NCBI RefSeq assembly: GCF_900129855.1
Contig: NZ_LT670819.1
Coordinates: 5,394,001 to 5,458,000 of the forward strand
Reading direction: 5' to 3'
Origin: Streptomyces sp. 3214.6
GTDB taxonomy: Bacteria; Actinomycetota; Actinomycetes; Streptomycetales; Streptomycetaceae
DNA length: 64,000 nucleotides
The notes under the pieces were generated by a model. That model was not told the DNA's origin. It searched no databases and worked only from the letters and a program-made list of their open reading frames with translations. Made by a program: the position numbers and the translations under genes. This document shows, one piece after another, positions 40,055 to 47,406 of the stretch (position 1 is its first letter; each line of letters starts with the position of its first letter).

Positions 40055-40951
40055 ATGGCCCGACCGATGGCCACTGGTGACGACGACTTCCTCGCCGACT
40101 CCTTCGAGGCGCAGCGCGGCCGTCTGCGGGCCGTCGCCCACCGCATGCTCGGCTCGGCCGCCGAGGCCGACGACGCCGTGCAGGAGGCGTGGGTGCGGCT
40201 CAGCCGGAGCGAGAGCAGGGAGATCGACAATCTCGCGGGGTGGCTGACGACCGTCGTCGGCCGGGTCTGCCTGGACATGCTGCGCTCGCGCCGCTCCCGC
40301 GGTGAGGAGCCGCTGGAGAACTGGACGTCCGACCGGTCCGACCCGTCCGCCGTCCCCGGCCCTGCTCAGGACGCGCTGCTCGCAGACTCCGTCGGGGTGG
40401 CCCTGCTCGTCGTCCTGGACACCCTGACCCCCGCCGAGCGGCTGGCGTTCGTGCTCCACGATCTGTTCGGGGTGGAGTACGAGGAGGTCGCGGGCATCGT
40501 CGACCGGACCCCGGAGGCCGCGCGGCAGCTCGCCAGCCGGGCCCGGCGGCGGGTGCGGGGCGCCGAGGAGCCGAACGTCGACCGCGTCCGGCAGCGCAAG
40601 GTCGTGGACGCCTTCCTGGCCGCCGCCCGGGAGGGGGACTTCGACGGACTGCTCGCCGTTCTCGACCCGGACGTCGTGGCCCGCTCCGGCGCCGGGGTGA
40701 CCACGGGCGCGGCGGCCGTCGCCCGCGGCGCGTCGAGCTTCGCCCGCCTCGCCGACGTGGCCCGGCCCGCCCTGGTGGACGGCGCGACCGGACTGGCGGT
40801 GCTGGTCGACGGCCGCGTGGAGCGGGCGCTGGCCTTCACCTTCGTACGCGGCGGCCGGATCGCCCTGATCGACGTGACGGCCGACCCCGAAGGCCTCGCC
40901 CGACTTGAGGTGACGCTGCTCCGTCCCGACGGGGAGAAGGGCGCTTCCTGA
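40055..40951 (+). CDS. ECF sigma factor with C-terminal SnoaL-like extension (SigJ/ECF41-ECF56 type)
   Basis: 298 residues from an ATG at 40055. Region 2 is FLADSFEAQRGRLRAVAHRM to WLTTVVGRVCLDMLRSRRSR, and region 4 is LDTLTPAERLAFVLHDLFGV to RTPEAARQLASRARRRVRGA. From about 185 an extra SnoaL-like domain follows (VVDAFLAAAREGDFDGLLAV, LVDGRVERALAFTFVRGGRI), which in ECF41 proteins replaces an anti-sigma factor and tunes activity. The DGGGR and NPDKL motifs of ECF41 are not conserved here, so it may belong to a neighbouring group although the promoter is ECF41-like. No COE-type target gene is adjacent. Confidence 0.88.
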   Translation: MARPMATGDDDFLADSFEAQRGRLRAVAHRMLGSAAEADDAVQEAWVRLSRSESREIDNLAGWLTTVVGRVCLDMLRSRRSRGEEPLENWTSDRSDPSAVPGPAQDALLADSVGVALLVVLDTLTPAERLAFVLHDLFGVEYEEVAGIVDRTPEAARQLASRARRRVRGAEEPNVDRVRQRKVVDAFLAAAREGDFDGLLAVLDPDVVARSGAGVTTGAAAVARGASSFARLADVARPALVDGATGLAVLVDGRVERALAFTFVRGGRIALIDVTADPEGLARLEVTLLRPDGEKGAS

Positions 40952-40975
40952 GCGATCACAGGCGAGCGTTGGCGA

Positions 40976-41494
40976 TCACCCCAACTGGCGGTAGCGGCCC
41001 CGGAAGTAGACCAAGGGGCCACCGTCCGCGCTCGGTACCGCCGCCGTCAGGACGCGGCCGATGACCAGGGTGTGATCGCCGGCCACGACCTGCTGCTCGG
41101 TGCGGCACTCCAGGGTCGCCAGGGCGCCCCCGACGAGGGGCGCGCCGCTGGTCTCGCCGCGGGTGTAGGGGATGTCCTCGAAGAGCAGCCGGTCGCTGAT
41201 GCGGCCCTTCATCGCGAAGCGGCCGGCGATGTGCCGCTGGCTCTCGGAGAGCACCGACACCGCCCACACGGGCTGTTCGTCGAGCAGGTCGTCCATGCGG
41301 GAGCCCGTGCGCAGGCTGACGAGGACCAGCGGCGGGTCCAGGGAGACCGAGAGGAAGGCCGTGGCCGTCATGCCGACGTCCTCGCCGTCCGGCGCCCCAG
41401 GGTCGTCCGGGTCCAGGGACGGCTCCCGGGCGGTCACGAGGACCACGCCGTCGGCGAGCCGGGACATGGCGGCACGGAACGCGTCGTTGCTCAC
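40976..41494 (-). CDS. Flavin reductase family protein
   Basis: 172 residues from a GTG at 41494. The split-barrel FMN-binding domain is intact: FRAAMSRLADGVVLVTA, GMTATAFLSVSLDPPLVLVS, WAVSVLSESQRHIAGRFAMK and ATLECRTEQQVVAGDHTLVI. Such proteins reduce free FMN/FAD with NAD(P)H for a partner monooxygenase, or bind flavin themselves. A partner is not encoded next to it. GAAGGG touches the start codon, so the exact start is uncertain. Confidence 0.88.
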   Translation of the reverse strand: MSNDAFRAAMSRLADGVVLVTAREPSLDPDDPGAPDGEDVGMTATAFLSVSLDPPLVLVSLRTGSRMDDLLDEQPVWAVSVLSESQRHIAGRFAMKGRISDRLLFEDIPYTRGETSGAPLVGGALATLECRTEQQVVAGDHTLVIGRVLTAAVPSADGGPLVYFRGRYRQLG

Positions 41495-41950
41495 CCCTTC
41501 AGCATGCCCGGAGGGAACCTGCGGGAGGGTGTTCAGGGTCTTCACTGCGGTCTTGAGCGTCTCTGGGGGCACGTTCGGAACGCTAGTGTCCGGCCGATGC
41601 GCCGCGCATCGGACCTCCGCCCGAGTAGGGTCGTAGGACCGTGGACCGATTCCCGCAGCCGTTGTCCCTGAATGCGCTGCTGCCTGAATGAGCCGCTGCC
41701 TGTGTCGCTGTCCGTGTTCAGGAAGCACACAGGAAAAAGCGGAAACCCCACTCAATTGTTCACGTTCGCCTGTGACTTGAGTCACAAGACGCATTAATTG
41801 TTGACCCTGTGTACCGAGTGGGCAGCGCGCTGTGATTCAGTGGCGGAAGCGTCACAAGGAGACACACACCGACAACACTGCACCAGAAGCAACGTTACGC
41901 CGAAGACAACCCTTGATTCGCTGCGAAGTCTCGGGGGGAGGGCGAAACAC
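41495..41950. other. 456-bp gap between the flavin reductase and diguanylate cyclase genes
   Basis: No gene is supported. The stretch holds a CRP-type palindrome (41771-41786), a run of near-repeated GCTGCCTGAATGAG-like motifs (41668-41700), and a long AT-richer leader of the cyclase gene with GGGGGAGGG before its start. A longer in-frame extension upstream of 41951 lacks family similarity. Confidence 0.6.
41771..41786. promoter_or_regulatory. Perfect CRP-type binding site
   Basis: TGTGA-CTTGAG-TCACA is the exact consensus half-site pair (TGTGA-N6-TCACA) of the CRP family. It lies 165 bp upstream of the diguanylate cyclase ATG. Streptomyces Crp recognises the same GTGA-N6-TCAC core. Confidence 0.75.
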
Positions 41951-43618
41951 ATGGAGACCGAGTCGGAGCCGTACGTCCGTCTTGCGTCCCTGCGACAGCT
42001 GCACCAGGTCATGGCCGACATGAACACGGCCCGCAGCCTGGCCGACACACTGCAGACAGTCGCCGACGGCGTGGTCACGGCACTCGGGTACGAGCTGGCG
42101 TGCGTCAATCTCGTACGCCCCGACGGCGATCTCGTGGTCGCCGCCTTCGCGGGCAACCCGGCCGCCGAGGCCCTCATCACGGGCCGGGTCGGCTCACGCG
42201 AGTCCTGGGAGCGGCGCCTGGCCATGGGCGAGACCTGGGGCGACCTGGTGTTCATCCCGCACACCGAGGGCTGGATCCTCGACGACGACGACGTCCCGCA
42301 GTGGTACACCGACGGGCCCGCGCCCCGCTTCGAGGACGAGTGGCACCCCTCCGACCGTCTCTTCGCGCCCATGTTCACGCCCCCCACCCCCGGCAGCGGC
42401 ACCTGCGGCGAGCTGGTGGGCGTCCTGTCCGTGGACCGGCCGCGCAACGGCCGACGGCCCGGCGCGTGGGGGCGCGAGGCACTCCAGATGTACGCCTTCC
42501 AGGCCGCCATCGCGATAACCAACGCGCGTCTACGTGCGAATATGCAGCGGGCGCTGGTCCGGCTCGAACGCGAGCAGCAGGCCCTGCGCGCCAGTGAGGA
42601 ATCCTTCCGCCAGGCCTTCGAGTACGCCCCCTCCGGCATGGCGATAGCCGAGATGGGCGGCGAACAGCACGGGCGGATACTCCGCACCAACGACGCCCTG
42701 TGCCGCCTGCTGGGCCGCCCCGCCTCCGCGATGCGCCGCTACTCCTTCTCCGACCTCGTCCACCCCGAGGACATAGGCACCCTGCTCCGCACCTCCGCGG
42801 AAGGCGGCCGCGCCGAACTGCGGCTGGGCCGCCGCGACGGCACCTACGTCTGGGTCAGCCTCCGCAACTCCGTCGTCGCGGACGCCGCCGACGGGCCCCG
42901 CTTCCTCCTCACCCACGTCGAGGACATAGAGGAGCGCAAGCGCCGCGAGCTGCAGCTCGCCCACCGCGCCTCGCACGACTCCCTCACCGGTCTGCCGAAC
43001 TCCGCCGAACTGCGCTCGCGCCTGTCCGCCCGGCTCTGTCAGCGCCCCCAGTCGACCCATCCCGCCGCCGTCGACGCCATGGACACGACGTACGGCCACG
43101 CCGCCTTCGACGCCAACGGACACGGCTTCGACTACCGGCCCGCCGGCGCCGAGTCCTTCGACGGCTACGACCACCATGTGCACACCGCCGCCCCCGAGGA
43201 CGGCCACCACGACGACGGCGCCAAGGGGCTCGCGGTCCTCTTCTGCGACCTCGACGGCTTCAAGTCGATCAACGACCGGTTCGGGCACAACGCCGGTGAC
43301 GCGGTGCTCATCGAGGTCGCCCGACGCCTCTCGCGCGCCGTCCGGGACGGCGACACGGTGGCCCGGCTCGGCGGCGACGAGTTCGTGATCCTCGCCGACG
43401 GCCTCGGCCGCGCCGACGCCGCCGACCTCGCCGTACGCCTGCGCAACGAGATCATCCAGCCGATCCGCGCCGAGGGCCGGGCCGTACGGGTGGGCGCCAG
43501 CTTCGGCATCGGCTGGGCACATTGCGGGATGACCGCGGACGAAGTGCTGAAGTCCGCCGACGAACGCATGTACGTCGAGAAACGATCTCGTCCCAAACAG
43601 CACAGACGTGCGGGATGA
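41951..43618 (+). CDS. cdgB: GAF-PAS-GGDEF diguanylate cyclase (CdgB type)
   Basis: 555 residues from the ATG at 41951. The GAF domain (about 10-200: LHQVMADMNTARSLADTLQT, LQMYAFQAAIAITNARLRAN), a PAS/PAC domain (about 215-345: FRQAFEYAPSGMAIAEMGG, FLLTHVEDIEERKRRELQLA) and a GGDEF domain (about 355-550) are present. The active site is RLGGDEFVIL, with an intact inhibitory site RDGD five residues before it. A low-complexity insertion of about 60 residues splits the GGDEF start. It makes c-di-GMP, which in Streptomyces holds BldD in the repressive state. The locus matches S. coelicolor cdgB (SCO4281). Confidence 0.92.
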   Translation: METESEPYVRLASLRQLHQVMADMNTARSLADTLQTVADGVVTALGYELACVNLVRPDGDLVVAAFAGNPAAEALITGRVGSRESWERRLAMGETWGDLVFIPHTEGWILDDDDVPQWYTDGPAPRFEDEWHPSDRLFAPMFTPPTPGSGTCGELVGVLSVDRPRNGRRPGAWGREALQMYAFQAAIAITNARLRANMQRALVRLEREQQALRASEESFRQAFEYAPSGMAIAEMGGEQHGRILRTNDALCRLLGRPASAMRRYSFSDLVHPEDIGTLLRTSAEGGRAELRLGRRDGTYVWVSLRNSVVADAADGPRFLLTHVEDIEERKRRELQLAHRASHDSLTGLPNSAELRSRLSARLCQRPQSTHPAAVDAMDTTYGHAAFDANGHGFDYRPAGAESFDGYDHHVHTAAPEDGHHDDGAKGLAVLFCDLDGFKSINDRFGHNAGDAVLIEVARRLSRAVRDGDTVARLGGDEFVILADGLGRADAADLAVRLRNEIIQPIRAEGRAVRVGASFGIGWAHCGMTADEVLKSADERMYVEKRSRPKQHRRAG

Positions 43619-43736
43619 TCCCCAGGTCAGCAGCCTGATGCGATCCGAGTCACCCGTTTGGGGCAGCAGGAGCGGGTAGGCTCGCTCTTCTGAACACCCC
43701 GCATCAGCCCCGCACCTGTTGAGGAGTACGACGCCG

Positions 43737-44711
43737 ATGACGCCCGGCAACAACGGCGCGAGTACGCCCGAGGACGACGACCCGTTCGGCTACCTCTACG
43801 CCGACGGCCAGGCCAACGGCGCCCAGCCGCCCTCCGGCGGTGGCTACGGCTACCCCAACTCGGTCAACAGAGTGCGTGCGGTCGGCGAGCGCCAGTACGG
43901 ACAGCCGCAGCAGCCCCAGCAGCAGACCGCGCAGTACGGCCAGTACGGCCAGCCGCCGACGGTCCCCCAGCAGCAGGGCGGCTACGGCCAGCCGAACGCG
44001 CACTACGCGGCGCCCGAGAACTTCGGCGCCGGCGGACCCTCCACCGGCCGGCAGCCCGCGCAGGGCGGTGGCGGCGGACGCAGCCGGGGCCCCAACACCA
44101 AGGGTCTGCTGATCGGCGCGGTCGCGGTGGTCGCCGCGGTCGTCATCGGCATCGTGGTGGTCATGACCAACGGCGACTCCGACAAGAAGGACGACAACAA
44201 GGCGGGCGGCCAGACGTCGTCCTCGGCCTCCGCCCCGCAGAGCCCGTCACCCAGCGCGTCGGCCTCCGACGACGCGAGCAAGGGGGACCTGCCGGCCATT
44301 GACGCGAAGGCGCTGAGTCTGGAGGGCGGCACCGCCCTGGCCTCGAACGTCAAGGGTGCGAAGGCGGCCGGCGGCACCTACGTCGGCAACTTCAACCACG
44401 TCGGTGCGGCCGTCACCTGGAACGTCAGCGGGATCCCCGAAGACGGCAAGTACACCCTGTACGTCACCTACGGGGTGCCCGGCAAGGATGGGAACGCCAC
44501 GCTCACGATCAACGGCACGGCCCAGGGCCGCCCTCTCAGCATGAAGAACTTCGCCCATGCTCCGGAGGGCGATTACGAGAAGGGCTGGACGAACACCTGG
44601 GGGAACATCACCCTCAACAAGGGCACCAACACCATCAAGATCTCCTGTGAGCAGGGCAACTCCTGCGACGCCAACCTCGACCAACTGTCGCTCCAGGCGG
44701 GCTGGAAGTAA
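43737..44711 (+). CDS. Membrane-anchored carbohydrate-binding-module protein
   Basis: 324 residues from the ATG at 43737 (GAGGAG 11 nt upstream). A cytoplasmic Gly/Gln/Tyr/Pro-rich region (about 1-115, with repeats such as QYGQYGQPP) leads to one membrane helix (GLLIGAVAVVAAVVIGIVVV). A Ser/Ala linker then leads to an extracytoplasmic beta-sandwich (about 190-324: VTWNVSGIPEDGKYTLYVTY, NATLTINGTAQGRPLSM, NITLNKGTNTIKISCEQGN) of CBM6/CBM35 type. It probably binds a cell-wall or extracellular polysaccharide. Confidence 0.82.
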   Translation: MTPGNNGASTPEDDDPFGYLYADGQANGAQPPSGGGYGYPNSVNRVRAVGERQYGQPQQPQQQTAQYGQYGQPPTVPQQQGGYGQPNAHYAAPENFGAGGPSTGRQPAQGGGGGRSRGPNTKGLLIGAVAVVAAVVIGIVVVMTNGDSDKKDDNKAGGQTSSSASAPQSPSPSASASDDASKGDLPAIDAKALSLEGGTALASNVKGAKAAGGTYVGNFNHVGAAVTWNVSGIPEDGKYTLYVTYGVPGKDGNATLTINGTAQGRPLSMKNFAHAPEGDYEKGWTNTWGNITLNKGTNTIKISCEQGNSCDANLDQLSLQAGWK

Positions 44712-44770
44712 CGGAGCCCGAATTTCAACCGAGTTGGCGCTGCCGGGGTTGTCCGAGTAAGTGTGCGGCT

Positions 44771-45040
44771 TCAGAGTGACCAGCTTGGTGTCGGCAGCAG
44801 CGCGTCCGACACCCCTGCCGTACCGGTGAGTTGGTCCTGCACGACGCGGCCGGTGGCGCCGCCGACGAAACCGGTGACCGTCACCTCGTGACCGAGCGCG
44901 GCGAGCACCCGGGCGACGTTCAGTCCCTTGCCGCCGGGCCGCTCCCGCACCTCGGTCACCCGGTGCGAGGCGTGCGGCCTGAGGGCCGGGACGCGGTAGG
45001 TGACGTCGAGAGCGGTGTTCAGGGTGACGGTGAGGATCAC
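44771..45040 (-). pseudogene. Truncated 1-phosphofructokinase (PfkB family)
   Basis: The GTG at 45040 starts ILTVTLNTALDVTYRVPALR, HASHRVTEVRERPGGKGLNV and LGHEVTVTGFVGGATGRVVQ, the N-terminal substrate-binding part of PfkB-family 1-phosphofructokinases. The frame ends after 89 residues, against about 310 in the family, so the ATP-binding C-terminal domain with the catalytic GxGD is missing. No continuation was seen in the other frames. The rest was probably lost by deletion, fused with the downstream intergenic sequence. It may still be transcribed as the last gene after nagA. Confidence 0.75.
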
Positions 45041-45087
45041 CTGGACCTCCCTCGTACATGTGCTTCCGGAGGCCCGATCATGCCAAA

Positions 45088-45128
45088 GGGACGGCGACCG
45101 GCCCAGACCTCTGGTCGGCCACCGTCCC
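45088..45128 (-). terminator. Hairpin between nagA and the truncated kinase gene
   Basis: GGGACGG (45088-45094) pairs with CCGTCCC (45122-45128), and an inner GACC/GGTC pair extends the imperfect stem. It lies 17 bp past the nagA stop. Confidence 0.6.
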
Positions 45129-45144
45129 TGTGCGGGCGGACGTT

Positions 45145-46350
45145 TCATGCCAGTTGGGGATCCACCACCCAATCGCCCTTGCGCATCACGCCCTTGAGCT
45201 CGAAGTCCTCGTCGAGGAGGACCAGGTCGGCGTCCTTGCCGGGTTCCAGGGAGCCGATGCGGTCGTCCATGCCCAGCAGCCGGGCCGGGGTGGCGGACAG
45301 CGCCGCGACCACGTCCTCGACCGGGAGCCGGTCGATCGTCACCGCCCGCTGGAAGGCGCGGTCCAGGGTGAGGGTGGAGCCGGCGATCGTGCCGCTCTCC
45401 ACCAGCCGGGCCACGCCCTCGCTGACCTCGACCTCCAGCGGACCGAGCAGATAGTGGCCGTCGCCGATGCCGGCCGCGTCCATCGCGTCCGTGATGAACG
45501 CCACGCGTCCCGGACCCGCGTGACGGAACGCCAGCTCCAGGGCGGCGGGGTGCAGATGGGCGCCGTCGTTGATGAGCTCGACCGTCACCCGCTCGTCCTC
45601 CAGGAGCGCGGCGATGGGGCCGGGGGAGCGGTGGCCGAGGGGCGGCATCGCGTTGAAGAGGTGCGTGGCGACGGTGGCTCCGGCCTCGATGGCCTGAACC
45701 GTCTGCTCGTACGTCGCGTCCGTGTGGCCGACGGCGGCGATCACGCCGTGCTCGCGGAGGAGGCGTACGGAGTCCAGGCCGCCCGGCAGCTCCGTGGCGA
45801 GGGTGACCATGCTCGCGTGGCCGCGCGCCGCGTCGATCAGCTTGCGCACCTGGGCCGGGTCCGGGTCGCGCAGCAGCGCCTCGGAGTGCGCGCCCTTGCG
45901 GCACGGCGAGATGAACGGGCCCTCGAAGTGGATGCCGGCCAGGTCGCCCTGCTCGGCCAGCTCGCTCAGCAGACCGGCCTGCCGGACCAGGAAGTCCATG
46001 TCGTCGGTGACGGTCGAGGCGACGAGGGTGGTCGTGCCGTGCAGACGGTGGGCGTGGACGGCCTTCTGGACGTCCTCGGCCTTGCCGTGGAACGAGTGGC
46101 CGCCGCCGCCGTGGTTGTGCAGGTCGATGAAGCCGGGTACCAGCCAGTGGCCCGTCACGTCGATGACGTCGGCATGGGGGACTTCGGTCGTGATTTTCGT
46201 GCCGTCTATGGTGATGCGGCCGTTGGGGACTGTGCCTGTGGGTAGGACCACGCTCGCGCCGGCTAGTACCTGCGGGTGCGTTGTGGCTGGTCGCGCTCCG
46301 CGGCGGAGCCGCATATCGGCGCTGTCCCGCGCCCCTAGGGGGGTGGCCAT
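45145..46350 (-). CDS. nagA: N-acetylglucosamine-6-phosphate deacetylase
   Basis: 401 residues from the ATG at 46350. The amidohydrolase metal site is VPGFIDLHNHGGGGHSF and the later ligands are in GIHFEGPFIS, HTDATYEQ and THLFNAM; the catalytic Asp is in FITDAMDAAG. It turns GlcNAc-6-P into GlcN-6-P. Unusually, about 25 codons after the first few are derived from a dispersed repeat element (46270-46342), and homology proper begins only at VLAGASVVLPTGTVP (about residue 28). The start overlaps the nagK stop as TGATG. The gene matches S. coelicolor SCO4284. Confidence 0.94.
   Translation of the reverse strand: MATPLGARDSADMRLRRGARPATTHPQVLAGASVVLPTGTVPNGRITIDGTKITTEVPHADVIDVTGHWLVPGFIDLHNHGGGGHSFHGKAEDVQKAVHAHRLHGTTTLVASTVTDDMDFLVRQAGLLSELAEQGDLAGIHFEGPFISPCRKGAHSEALLRDPDPAQVRKLIDAARGHASMVTLATELPGGLDSVRLLREHGVIAAVGHTDATYEQTVQAIEAGATVATHLFNAMPPLGHRSPGPIAALLEDERVTVELINDGAHLHPAALELAFRHAGPGRVAFITDAMDAAGIGDGHYLLGPLEVEVSEGVARLVESGTIAGSTLTLDRAFQRAVTIDRLPVEDVVAALSATPARLLGMDDRIGSLEPGKDADLVLLDEDFELKGVMRKGDWVVDPQLA
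46270..46342 (-). repeat. Dispersed repeat element, copy A (inside the nagA 5' end)
   Basis: About 67 bp run from CTGCGGGTGCG to CGCGCCCCTA and contain a central GCGGCGGAGCCGC hairpin. They share the layout and most bases with 53970-54040 in the same orientation. Elements of this kind occur many times in Streptomyces chromosomes, normally between genes. Confidence 0.8.
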
Positions 46351-47291
46351 CAGGGTGTTACCTCCATACCGTCAGTCGTGTTGAGGAGATCCCAGGCCAG
46401 GAGGCCCGCGCCCAGGCAGCCGGCGCTGTCGCCCAGGGCCGCCGGGACGATCTCCGGGAGTTTCTGGAAGGTCACCCGTTGCCGGACTGCTTCGCGCAGC
46501 GGTGTGAACAAGGTTTCCCCCGCCTCCGCGAGGCCGCCACCGATGACGAGCGTGCGCGGGTCCAGCAGGGTGAGTGCGGTGACCAGGCCGTCGGCGAGGG
46601 CGTCCACGGCCCGCTGCCACACCCGGACGGCGTTCGGGTCGCCGGACGCGACGGCCTTGGCGCAGTCGGCGGCGTCCGCGTCCGGGTCGCCGCAGGCCGC
46701 CGCCCATGCCTCGCTCACCGCCGCCGCCGACGCGAACCGCTCCAGACAGCCGCGCTGCCCGCACGGACACGGGGTCCCGCCGGGCCGTACGACGATGTGG
46801 CCGATCTCGCCCGCGAAGCCGTGCGCGCCCGCCTCCACCCGGCCGTCGACGCCGATCGCGCCCGCGATGCCGGTGCCCAGGGCCACGAACAGGAACCGGT
46901 CCGAGCCCCGGGCCGCGCCGATCCGGCCCTCGGCGAGGCCGCCGGTGCGGACGTCGTGGCCGAGGGCGACCGGAACGCCGAGTGCGGTGGCGAGCAGCTC
47001 GCGCAGGGGGAGGGCCCGCCAGCCCAGGTTGGCCGCGTAGGAGGCGATGCCGTTCGCCTCGTCGACGATGCCGGGTACGGCGACGCCGGCCGCGGCGGCG
47101 GGCTCGCCGAACTGCGCGACGCCGTGGCCGTGCAAGGAGGCGGCGAAGTCGAGGATGCCGGCGACGACCGCGTCGGGGCCGCGCTCACGGCCGGTGGCCC
47201 GGCGCGCCCGGTACAGCAGCGTGCCGTCCGCGCCGACCAATGCGGCTTTCATCCCGGTTCCGCCCACGTCCAGGGCGATGACATGTCTCAC
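46350..47291 (-). CDS. nagK: N-acetylglucosamine kinase, ROK family
   Basis: 313 residues from an ATG at 47291. ATP-binding ALDVGGTGMKAALVGADGTL, the sugar-site Glu in AGEIGHIVVRPGG, and the zinc motif CPCGQRGCLERFASA are complete; the DVRTGGLAEGRIG loop holds the catalytic Asp. It phosphorylates free GlcNAc (or a related hexosamine) released from chitin or cell wall. Its stop overlaps the nagA start by one base, so kinase and deacetylase are made together. The matching S. coelicolor gene (SCO4285) is an established nagK. Confidence 0.93.
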   Translation of the reverse strand: MRHVIALDVGGTGMKAALVGADGTLLYRARRATGRERGPDAVVAGILDFAASLHGHGVAQFGEPAAAAGVAVPGIVDEANGIASYAANLGWRALPLRELLATALGVPVALGHDVRTGGLAEGRIGAARGSDRFLFVALGTGIAGAIGVDGRVEAGAHGFAGEIGHIVVRPGGTPCPCGQRGCLERFASAAAVSEAWAAACGDPDADAADCAKAVASGDPNAVRVWQRAVDALADGLVTALTLLDPRTLVIGGGLAEAGETLFTPLREAVRQRVTFQKLPEIVPAALGDSAGCLGAGLLAWDLLNTTDGMEVTP

Positions 47292-47318
47292 CCGGACAGT
47301 GTGGACCGAGGACCCGCA

Positions 47319-47352
47319 AGAGGTCTAGTCCACTTGCGTGGTGTAGACCTTA
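47319..47352. promoter_or_regulatory. Two adjacent DasR operators (dre sites)
   Basis: AGAGGTCTAGTCCACT (47319-47334) matches the DasR consensus AGTGGTCTAGACCACT at 14 of 16 positions. A second weaker site, CGTGGTGTAGACCTTA, is at 47337-47352. They lie between nagK and the divergent binding-protein gene, so GlcN-6-P-controlled repression of both is expected. Confidence 0.75.
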
Positions 47353-47406
47353 CTCCGGATAGCGGATCCAATGGTATGAACAATTAGTTGAGGAGATGGA
47401 GATTCG

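Noticed and set aside
41771..41786. Reading the palindrome before cdgB as a BldD box
   Set aside because: BldD sites have five bases between AC and GT. Here there are four, while the CRP consensus fits exactly.
41798..41950. Upstream in-frame extension of the diguanylate cyclase
   Set aside because: It has no family similarity, and the ATG at 41951 has a strong GGGGGAGGG site.
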